Origin: UBA2421 sp002343075
Lineage (GTDB): Bacteria > Planctomycetota > Phycisphaerae > Tepidisphaerales > Tepidisphaeraceae
NCBI GenBank assembly: GCA_937982565.1
Contig: CALJLN010000013.1
Location: forward strand, 1 to 64,000
Direction of reading: 5' to 3'
Length of the DNA: 64,000 nucleotides
The notes under the pieces are model-generated. The model was not told where the DNA came from. It worked only from the letters and a program-made list of their open reading frames with translations, and did not search any database. Position 1 is the first letter of the stretch, and the number at the start of each line of letters is the position of its first letter. Positions 51,594-58,347 of the stretch are shown here, piece after piece. A program made the translations under genes and the position numbers.

Positions 51594-51623
51594 TTCGATA
51601 CAGGTTGTCGAACGATTCGATAC
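51594..51623. promoter_or_regulatory. Direct repeat in the divergent promoter region, possible AraC-type operator
   Basis: TTCGATAC occurs at 51594-51601 and again at 51616-51623, 22 bases apart, i.e. two helical turns in the same orientation. AraC-family dimers typically bind such direct repeats. A further TCGAA-CGA-TTCGA inverted repeat spans 51608-51620. The site lies between the PEP-CTERM gene and the XylR-type regulator. Confidence 0.4.
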
Positions 51624-51757
51624 TTGATCTGGCCGGAATTACCCTCCCGGCCAACCTCCGCTGACGTTGAGGAGTATGTCCAACGCACCACTTCATTGCC
51701 ATGCAATTTCGCGCAAAACCTTTTTTCTTTTGCGACAAGTGGTATGTTAGGCTCGTC

Positions 51758-52885
51758 ATGCTTCGAATCGGCATCCAACTCGACATGGTCGGCGCCTACG
51801 GCAGGGACGTCTTGCGCGGCATCATGCAGTATGCAAATCGGGCGGGTAACTGGGAGTTTGTAATGCCCCCGATGTACTCGATCGAACGAAAGAAAGCGGT
51901 GAGCCCCAAGGCGGTGGATGGTATCGTGGCAATGATCCACGACCAGCGGTCGATTAGGCCGTTTCGGCGGGCTGGGGTGCCTGTGCTGAATGTGGCGCAC
52001 ACGCTCGACTACAACGTATTGACGCATCTACATCTCCCAAGCGTTCTCCCGGATGACGTAGCCATTGGCCGGCTGGGCTACGACTATTTTCGCGACCGTG
52101 GGTTTCGCAACTTCGGCTTTTGCGGCCATCCGACCGCCGCGTGGTCGCGCACGCGCGAGCATGGGTTTGAGATAGCCGCGCGCGAAGCCGGGCACGAGTG
52201 CTTCAAGGTACACGTCGCCGATGATGTGCCCGTCGATTGGATCACCACGGTTCCGGTTCCGGCAGCGATCATGGCGGCAAACGACCGCTATGCGTGGCAT
52301 GCGGTCGATGCCTGCCGCAATGCCGGATTGCGCGTGCCCGAGAATGTCGCAGTGCTTGGTTGCGACAATGATCTCATGCTTGTGGACATGGTTCGCCCGA
52401 GTCTATCCAGCATTAAGCCCGCGGCATTTTCAGTTGGTTATGAAGCGGGCAGAATCCTTGCAGAGTTGATGCAAGGCGGGCGCATCTCTCCCGAGCCGCA
52501 CCTGATCCAGCCCGAAGGCATCGTCACGCGCCACTCGACCGACGTGCTTGTGATAGAAGACGAAACCGTCGCCGCCGCGGCGCGCTTCATTCGCGAGAAT
52601 GCGGCCCGGCCCATTGGCGTCGAAGATGTGTTGGAAGAAGTCGCCGCGGGACGAAGAACGCTGGAACGCCGTTTTCGGGAAGAGATGGGCCGGAGTCTGC
52701 TCGACGAAATCCGCCGCGTGCGCATTGAGCGCGCCATGCAGTTGTTGCGCGATACGAGCATGGACATGCCTACGATCGCGGAGAAATGTGGATTCAGCAG
52801 CCAGGCGAGATTTGCGACGGTTTTCAGGAAGGAATCAGGAGGCACTCCGACAGCCTACCGGAAGCGGGTGCGCGGGGGCAGGTGA
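51758..52885 (+). CDS. XylR-type regulator (sugar-binding domain plus AraC HTH)
   Basis: The N-terminal 270 residues form a LacI/periplasmic-binding-protein-like sensor: RIGIQLDMVGAYGRDVLRGI, VDGIVAMIHDQ, DYFRDRGFRNFGFCGHPTAA, PAAIMAANDRYAWHAVDACR, VAVLGCDNDLMLVDMVRPSL. The C-terminal 100 residues are an AraC double helix-turn-helix: VEDVLEEVAAGRRTLERRFR, then IRRVRIERAMQLLRDTSMDM, IAEKCGFSSQARFATVFRKE, TPTAYRKRVRG. This order matches XylR regulators of xylose use. The ligand is likely a sugar or oligosaccharide. ATG at 51758 is used; the extension to 51701 is unlikely. It may control the surrounding hydrolase genes. Confidence 0.92.
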   Translation: MLRIGIQLDMVGAYGRDVLRGIMQYANRAGNWEFVMPPMYSIERKKAVSPKAVDGIVAMIHDQRSIRPFRRAGVPVLNVAHTLDYNVLTHLHLPSVLPDDVAIGRLGYDYFRDRGFRNFGFCGHPTAAWSRTREHGFEIAAREAGHECFKVHVADDVPVDWITTVPVPAAIMAANDRYAWHAVDACRNAGLRVPENVAVLGCDNDLMLVDMVRPSLSSIKPAAFSVGYEAGRILAELMQGGRISPEPHLIQPEGIVTRHSTDVLVIEDETVAAAARFIRENAARPIGVEDVLEEVAAGRRTLERRFREEMGRSLLDEIRRVRIERAMQLLRDTSMDMPTIAEKCGFSSQARFATVFRKESGGTPTAYRKRVRGGR

Positions 52886-52963
52886 GCGGGTCGCCATCGG
52901 AGCTTCGGAAACAGGACTGCACCTGTTGCGGCCAACGTCTCCCAACCTTGACGACGATTTCCA

Positions 52964-52993
52964 TTGACGTCCGTTCGCCCAGCACGTTAAGAT
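52964..52993 (+). promoter_or_regulatory. Sigma-70-like promoter before the LacI-type gene
   Basis: TTGACG at 52964-52969 and TAAGAT at 52988-52993 are 18 bases apart. Each differs from the consensus at one or two positions. The predicted start of transcription is about 45 bases before the ATG at 53044. Confidence 0.5.
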
Positions 52994-53043
52994 ACGCCGT
53001 GTAACTGTTTCATAGATTGTATTATGGTGATGGGTATCTGTTT

Positions 53044-54111
53044 ATGAGTTCTGTTCGCGAGATCGCCCGAGTTGTCGGTGTATCTCCTGCCACAGTGTCG
53101 CGGGTGATCAACTCCGATCCGCGCGTCGCCGAAACCGTCCGCCGGCGTGTGCTCGAGGCTGCCAACAAAGCGCGATATGTCGCGAGCGTCGGCCGCCGGC
53201 CAACAACCAATATCGCCTTCGTCTACACGTCACAGCCCTCACTCGGATCGACCTATGACACCGCCATCCTGCAGGGCCTTTCCGACGGCATCGAACTCAT
53301 GGGACTGGATTTGGTCATCCTTAACGCCGGTCGCAACAGACTGGACCATGAGACCTATACGCAGATGTTCATGCGCCGGGGTGTCCGGGGCGCGGTTTTG
53401 CGGGCGACTGCCGACTCGCACCTGATTTGCGAGCAGATCGCCAGCGAAGGCTTCCCCTCGGTGGTTGTAGGCGAGCGGTTTGCCAACCCGCGCGTAAGTT
53501 TTGTACACGCCGAGAGCCGCCCGGCCAGCCGGACTGCGGCCGAGCACCTGATCGACCTCGGTCACAGGCGCATCGCCATTTGCGTAAACGGCATCCCCGA
53601 TAGCGACCACGCCGACCGCCTCGCCGGCTTCCGCGATGCCATGAAGGCTCGCGATATCGAGTTTGACGACCGCTACGCGTTTCAAGCATGGGCACGCCGG
53701 GACGGGGGAACGCAGCTCATCCGACAGATCGCAGCCATGAGCCGCCCTCCAACCGCAGTATTTATCACCGACCCGATCACCGCAGTCGGAGCGTTTAATG
53801 AAGCCCGCGAGTTGGGAGTGCGCGTGCCGGAAGACCTCTCCATTATCGGGTTTGACGATGGTGAAATGAGGTACATCGTTCACCCCGCGATGACGGCGGT
53901 TTGCCAGGATGCCGTGGCGATCGGGCGGGCGGCGTTCGAGGTGCTTCACGAGCTACTCGATCGCAAGTCGGCGACGGCGGTGCCGCGGAAGGTGTTGCGG
54001 ACGTGGTTTGAAGTACACGGCTCGACCGCCCCGCCGGGGCAATCTGCAACAATCAAAGGCTCGCGACAAACCACCGGGCAGTCTCGACGTAAAAGTACTC
54101 AGAAGGAATAA
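53044..54111 (+). CDS. LacI-family transcriptional regulator
   Basis: The N-terminal DNA-binding domain is VREIARVVGVSPATVSRVIN followed by SDPRVAETVRRRVLEAANKA, the LacI helix-turn-helix and hinge. The remainder is the sugar-binding domain, with the features of PurR/LacI-type repressors (IAFVYTSQPSLGSTYDTAIL, AAEHLIDLGHRRIAICVNGI, VPEDLSIIGFDDGEMRYIVH). The ligand is unknown. ATG at 53044 is used; the frame from 53017 would add nine residues. It sits four bases before the GH2/GH5-like gene and probably represses it as a coupled pair. Confidence 0.93.
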   Translation: MSSVREIARVVGVSPATVSRVINSDPRVAETVRRRVLEAANKARYVASVGRRPTTNIAFVYTSQPSLGSTYDTAILQGLSDGIELMGLDLVILNAGRNRLDHETYTQMFMRRGVRGAVLRATADSHLICEQIASEGFPSVVVGERFANPRVSFVHAESRPASRTAAEHLIDLGHRRIAICVNGIPDSDHADRLAGFRDAMKARDIEFDDRYAFQAWARRDGGTQLIRQIAAMSRPPTAVFITDPITAVGAFNEARELGVRVPEDLSIIGFDDGEMRYIVHPAMTAVCQDAVAIGRAAFEVLHELLDRKSATAVPRKVLRTWFEVHGSTAPPGQSATIKGSRQTTGQSRRKSTQKE

Positions 54112-54115
54112 GCAA

Positions 54116-55384
54116 ATGCTCACGACCCTCACCCACCGGTGCCTCTCATTGCTGGTGCTATCGTGCGCCGCCACATCGCTGGCATCGGCGGCAGGGACGG
54201 AGTTACGTCAGACCGATTCCGGCTGGCGGCTCATCCGCGATGGCAAGCCATACATCATCCACGGCGCCGGCGGGAGTGGATCAAAGCAGTTGCTCCAATC
54301 CGTCGGCGGTAACTCCATCCGCACATGGGATGCTGAGGGTATCGACCAGACGTTGGACGAGGCACACGCGCACGGACTGACCGTGGCGGTCGGCATCTGG
54401 CTCAAGCACGAAAGGCACGGCTTTGATTACAGCGACCCGCAGTTTCGTGCCGATCAGGTTGCGCGCGTCGAGCGGTTGGTAACCCGATACAAAGACCATC
54501 CCGCGGTGCTGATGTGGTCATTGGGAAATGAGATGGAGGGGGAAAAGGGAGACAACCCGCTCGTCTGGGAAAATCTCGAAGCCTGCGCCGCCGCGGCCAG
54601 GCGAATCGATCCGACGCGGCCAACCATGACGGTGGTCGCCGAACTTGGTGGGCAGAAAGTGAAGGAACTGCACGATCGGTGTCCGAGTATCGACATCCTC
54701 GGCATTAACACCTACGCCGGCGCGACCTCGGTCGTCGACCGCTATCGCAAGGCTGGTGGCACCAAACCCCTGATCATCACCGAGTTTGGCCCGTTCGGCA
54801 CTTGGGAAGTTAACAGAGACCCACTCGGCCTGCTCCCCGAACCGACTTCAACCGAAAAGGCTGAGCAATATCGCAAACACTACACCGCTACCGTGATTGA
54901 GGGTAGCGATTTGGTTCTCGGTTCGTATGCATTTACATGGGGACAAAAGCTCGAAATGACCAACACGTGGTTTGGCATGCTCCTGCGCGACGGCAGCAAG
55001 CTGGGGGCGGTGGACGCGATGACGGAACTTTGGACAGGCCAGTCGCCGACCAACCAATGTCCGACGATCGAGCCAATGACGATCAACACACCGCAATCAG
55101 TGAAGCCAGGCCAGCAGCTTGAAGCAAGTGTCAAGGCAGCTGACCCCGACGGGGACGCACTCAGCTACGAGTGGGCTCTGTGGAACGAAGTAGCCAAGCC
55201 AGGCCTCGGCGGCGATCCCGAGGAACACCCGCCGACGTATCCTGATGCGGTCAACCCGACCGCGGCCGGGAAGGCGACCGTGACCATGCCGAACGAGCCA
55301 GGACGGTTTCGGCTTTATGTCTACGTCCGTGATGGCAAAGGTTCGGCCGCGACGGCCAACATCCCGCTGCTCATCGCAGAATGA
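54116..55384 (+). CDS. Secreted clan-A glycoside hydrolase (GH2/GH5-like)
   Basis: The signal peptide (LTHRCLSLLVLSCAATSLAS) leads into a TIM barrel with the two clan-A glutamates: the acid/base in MWSLGNEMEG (E139) and the nucleophile in LIITEFGPFGT (E223). The start of the barrel (WRLIRDGKPYIIHGAGG) resembles the GH2 catalytic domain of beta-galactosidases and related enzymes. The last 90 residues are an Ig/cadherin-like beta-sandwich (TIEPMTINTPQSVKPGQQLE, AADPDGDALSYEWALWNE). ATG at 54116 follows AGAAGGAATA. The exact substrate is not clear from the sequence. Confidence 0.85.
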   Translation: MLTTLTHRCLSLLVLSCAATSLASAAGTELRQTDSGWRLIRDGKPYIIHGAGGSGSKQLLQSVGGNSIRTWDAEGIDQTLDEAHAHGLTVAVGIWLKHERHGFDYSDPQFRADQVARVERLVTRYKDHPAVLMWSLGNEMEGEKGDNPLVWENLEACAAAARRIDPTRPTMTVVAELGGQKVKELHDRCPSIDILGINTYAGATSVVDRYRKAGGTKPLIITEFGPFGTWEVNRDPLGLLPEPTSTEKAEQYRKHYTATVIEGSDLVLGSYAFTWGQKLEMTNTWFGMLLRDGSKLGAVDAMTELWTGQSPTNQCPTIEPMTINTPQSVKPGQQLEASVKAADPDGDALSYEWALWNEVAKPGLGGDPEEHPPTYPDAVNPTAAGKATVTMPNEPGRFRLYVYVRDGKGSAATANIPLLIAE

Positions 55385-55520
55385 CACCACCCGCGCCGAA
55401 TGGGGGCCACGTCGTGCGCATTTGACAGGAAAGCGTTGCCAGTGGGGCAGTGAGAGGTTCGGGTTGTGAAAACGCAGGCGGTCGACCACACTGCTGGCCG
55501 TCGAGCGTGCGCTCTTGATC

Positions 55521-56186
55521 ATGGCCAACCTGCACCCGATCACCTGTCGGCGATGCCGCGGCACTTTCGTGTTGCCGGATCGGATATTTCTCCCCGCCTG
55601 CCCGCATTGTGGGGCCAGCCCCGGAAAACGACTCTCCCGCCTGCGCAACAACCGATTCGCCGCCGTCGTCGCAACGGTGGCGCTCATCACGCTTACCGCG
55701 GCGCTGACGATGCCTTTTATGGATATGACCACCCTGGGCCAGCGGCGCGAGTTTTCGCTCCTCGGCGGCATCAAACAGCTCTTTGACGACTCTCACTATC
55801 TCCTGGCAGCAATCCTCTTCATTTTCAGCGTCGTTTTTCCTGTCGCCAAGCTGGTTTCACTACTCATCGCCACGAGCGGGCTTGTGCGGATATCCATCAG
55901 AGCACGACGAATGCTTCACAAGCTCGCCGACCTCACGGGCAAATACTCCATCCTCGATGTGCTGGTGGTCGCAGTGCTGATCGTGTTGATTAAGTTTCGA
56001 AACGTCGCCGAAGTGCACCCACGCGTCGGCGTGACGGCCTTCTGCGCGGCGGTGGCCTTGTCGATTTTGGCGGGATTGTGCGTATCTCTGCCGGAGCCCG
56101 ACAGCCCGGAAATGGGAGCGAGCGGGTCAAACCAGAATGACGAAACCCAAAATCCGAAGCAAACCCGAATGAGGAAACCCGAATGA
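55521..56186 (+). CDS. PqiA-like membrane protein with repeat-derived C-terminus
   Basis: The protein has a zinc-finger-like N-terminus (ITCRRCRGTFVLPDRIFLPA then CPHCGAS), then four membrane helices in the arrangement of one PqiA domain (FAAVVATVALITLTAALTMP, YLLAAILFIFSVVFPVAKLV, GKYSILDVLVVAVLIVLIKF, CAAVALSILAGL). PqiA is part of a lipid-transport or paraquat-inducible system with MCE proteins. Here it is a single PqiA repeat with no MCE partner. The last 19 residues (SNQNDETQNPKQTRMRKPE) and the stop codon come from the inverted-repeat element at 56127-56257. ATG at 55521 is used; TTG at 55515 is possible. Confidence 0.87.
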   Translation: MANLHPITCRRCRGTFVLPDRIFLPACPHCGASPGKRLSRLRNNRFAAVVATVALITLTAALTMPFMDMTTLGQRREFSLLGGIKQLFDDSHYLLAAILFIFSVVFPVAKLVSLLIATSGLVRISIRARRMLHKLADLTGKYSILDVLVVAVLIVLIKFRNVAEVHPRVGVTAFCAAVALSILAGLCVSLPEPDSPEMGASGSNQNDETQNPKQTRMRKPE

Positions 56187-56257
56187 GAAATTCAGGTATG
56201 ATCCTCATTCGGATTTCGACATTGATTCGGATTTCTGATTTCGTGATTCTGGTTTGA
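56127..56257. repeat. 131-bp imperfect inverted-repeat element
   Basis: The ends are perfect 12-bp terminal inverted repeats, TCAAACCAGAAT (56127-56138) and ATTCTGGTTTGA (56246-56257). The arms inside are rich in CGAATGA/ATCCGAA words and pair imperfectly over about 50 bases, with CCGAATGAG (56179-56187) opposite CTCATTCGG (56204-56212) near the centre. The left arm supplies the last 19 codons and the TGA of the PqiA-like gene; the right arm ends 12 bases before the next ATG. It encodes nothing itself. Confidence 0.8.
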
Positions 56258-56268
56258 ACAGAAGGAAG

Positions 56269-56820
56269 ATGGAAACGCCAGCGACTGCTCCTCCTCATCG
56301 CCGCGCCGGCAGCTACATTTGGCGGCTGCTGGTACTCCTCGCCGCGCTCGCCGCTGCGGGGTATGGGTGGGTGATGTACACGAACGTCCCCCCCGGCGGC
56401 ACCGTGACCGCCGTCAAGCTCACCACCAAGCCCGGGCCGGTCGGGCAGGTGCGAGAGGCGTATGACACGGTGAAGCCAACCACGCCTGATTTGTATCTAA
56501 AACTGTTTGTTCCCGGGCGCGAGATCAAAACCCGGACGTTCAACAATCAGCCCATCGGCAATGGAGTGACATGGAATCTTGAGTCGCCGTTTAACGTGCT
56601 GGATATCAAGAAAGTGCAGGTGTGGGACGACGATACCTTTGGCGATTCGCAGCTCGACAATATCAACATGGACGGCTGGGTGGCGGAAGGCCAGACATTT
56701 CGTATCGAACTGCAGGGCACTCACCCGACCCCTCCCGATTGGGCCTTGCCACTCGTCGCCGCCGGGACGACCCTGGCGCTTGTGGTACTGCTGCGGCTCG
56801 TGTGGGATCAGGTGTTGTGA
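56269..56820 (+). CDS. Small membrane protein, unknown function
   Basis: The 183-residue protein has an N-terminal membrane helix (WRLLVLLAALAAAGYGWVMY), an extracytoplasmic beta-rich domain (VTAVKLTTKPGPVGQVREAY, VTWNLESPFNVLDIKKVQVW, DNINMDGWVAEGQTFRIELQ) and a C-terminal helix (WALPLVAAGTTLALVVLLRL). The family is not recognised. ATG at 56269 follows AGAAGGAAG; TTG at 56254 is an alternative. It lies immediately downstream of the inverted-repeat element, so its promoter or ribosome site may have come from, or been shaped by, that element. Confidence 0.75.
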   Translation: METPATAPPHRRAGSYIWRLLVLLAALAAAGYGWVMYTNVPPGGTVTAVKLTTKPGPVGQVREAYDTVKPTTPDLYLKLFVPGREIKTRTFNNQPIGNGVTWNLESPFNVLDIKKVQVWDDDTFGDSQLDNINMDGWVAEGQTFRIELQGTHPTPPDWALPLVAAGTTLALVVLLRLVWDQVL

Positions 56821-56911
56821 ATCGATGGCGGGGCGTTTCGCGTGCCTTCCGCTCGCTTGAAAACCACTAAACAATTTCTGGCGGACGCGGAGAGAGTGCT
56901 CTACGCACCAA

Positions 56912-56952
56912 TAAAGAGGCAAAGGCGACCCGTTCTGGCGGGCCGCCTTTGC
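56912..56952 (-). terminator. Hairpin terminator after the DUF4394 gene
   Basis: A 9-bp stem GCAAAGGCG / CGCCTTTGC (56919-56927 with 56944-56952), with a further CCCG/CGGG pairing inside, is followed on the minus strand by CTCTTTATTGG. It lies 71 bases after the stop codon. Confidence 0.7.
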
Positions 56953-57023
56953 TGCGTAATTCAAAGATGAGGCGTTGTTTTTCAGCGCGGAGGTTCACCG
57001 CGCTGATCAACGTGCTGAGGCCG

Positions 57024-57923
57024 TTACTTCCGACGGCGGGCGACAAGCCCGGCCATCGCAAGCCCGAGCACGCCGAGCGAGCCTGGTTCCGGGACGACGA
57101 CAGTGATGTCGCGAACGAAGAACCCGCCGCCCATGGTGCCGGTGGTGGTCACGATGCCGGTGGCGAGGTCAACCGTGCCAAACAGGCCGCTGGCGTTGTT
57201 CCAGTGAACATACGCAGTGCCAGTGGCACCGGAGATATCGAACCCGCTGTAATCACCGAAGGGAATTGTTGCTCCCTGGGCGTTACGCAAGGTTCCCACG
57301 GTCGCCATCTGCGCGAAGCTGCCGGCCGGATCGCCGGCACCAAGCGAGTGAACGTTAAGCGTATCGCGGACCGAATCGATTGAGTACAGCGTGGTCGACG
57401 TTGCGCCTGCCACGTTGTTGGCGTAGGCGCTGGCGACGATGTTGGGATCCAGGCCCGCACCAAGATCGCCGGCGGCGTAGTAGAGGTTGGGATCGTTGGC
57501 TGCAACAGCACCAGTGACCGGGTGAAGCCGGAAATTCTGGTTCGCATTGCTGTGAACGCGCACGCGGTCGACGGTCGGATTGAAATCCATCCCGTATGCA
57601 GTGCCGTTAAGCGACGGCGGACCAAATGCCGGCAGCGGGGTCGCGGCACCGGTGGCGGTATCGAGCTTCAGAAGCCGGTTCTGGCTGCTGAGGCCGTAAA
57701 GTTCGCCAGTTGCCGGGCGAAAATCGATACCTTGAATGAACTCGTTGGCATTCAAACCACCGACATAAACGCCGGTGAGAATGTTGTTCGGCGTGGCCGA
57801 ATCAAAGCTGAACAAGTTGTTGTCAAACGTGATTCCGTAAACCAGTTCGGCTTTCGCCGACTGCCCACCCACGAGAACCGCGGCTGCCAAAGCAGCGGCG
57901 GCGAGAGTCTTTAGACCCACCAT
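57024..57923 (-). CDS. DUF4394 PEP-CTERM secreted protein
   Basis: The signal peptide (LKTLAAAALAAAVLVGGQSA) is followed by a DUF4394 domain of about 235 residues, with VYGITFDNNLFSFDSATPNN, FIQGIDFRPATGELYGLSSQ, YGMDFNPTVDRVRVHSNANQ, NPNIVASAYANNV and YSIDSVRDTLNVHSLG. The DUF4394 fold is beta-propeller-like, of unknown function. The tail VVPEPGSLGVLGLAMAGLVA then RRRK is a PEP-CTERM ending. ATG at 57923 follows GGGAGAAGTG. The upstream frame to 58040 has no signal sequence and is not used. Confidence 0.88.
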   Translation of the reverse strand: MVGLKTLAAAALAAAVLVGGQSAKAELVYGITFDNNLFSFDSATPNNILTGVYVGGLNANEFIQGIDFRPATGELYGLSSQNRLLKLDTATGAATPLPAFGPPSLNGTAYGMDFNPTVDRVRVHSNANQNFRLHPVTGAVAANDPNLYYAAGDLGAGLDPNIVASAYANNVAGATSTTLYSIDSVRDTLNVHSLGAGDPAGSFAQMATVGTLRNAQGATIPFGDYSGFDISGATGTAYVHWNNASGLFGTVDLATGIVTTTGTMGGGFFVRDITVVVPEPGSLGVLGLAMAGLVARRRK

Positions 57924-58347
57924 AGCACTTCTCCCAATCCAAGGCATCTCCCAAAGAACGAATGCCCAGCGCGAAGACGCCTCGCGCAAACAACCGTGCA
58001 AAGGAGACACAACCTCAAAGTTTTCCTGCGGCCCGGACAACCACGACCGGACGCAGAAACAACCGACGCGAGCAGCGCCGGTTCACAGAGCACTCATAAG
58101 GATGCCACCATCTGCCACCAATTGCAACAACAAAATTCGAGCTTTTCCGGTTCTTCTGCCCCACTTTGCAGCGTTCAACGCGCCTCCCGATGCCGGAAGT
58201 CGTCATAAATCGATTTTATAAAGGTGTTTATAACTTTAATGGGGTGCTCCGCTTTAACCCGGCGATGCGGATAAGTTCACGCAAAATTTGCGCGAAAATC
58301 GTGACGCAGGGGGCTGCGAATGGCTCCGTGTGGCGGGGTAACACCGG
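57924..58347. other. Intergenic region
   Basis: No gene is seen in these 424 bases between the ABC gene end and the DUF4394 start, both on the minus strand. The middle (58205-58245) is AT-rich with TATAAA and TATAAC words, which could be promoter elements. No hairpin terminator for the ABC gene was clear. Confidence 0.4.

Noticed and set aside
53909..54115. Extended N-terminus for the GH2/GH5-like gene
   Set aside because: The extension overlaps the LacI gene, is Arg-rich and precedes a clear signal peptide at 54116.
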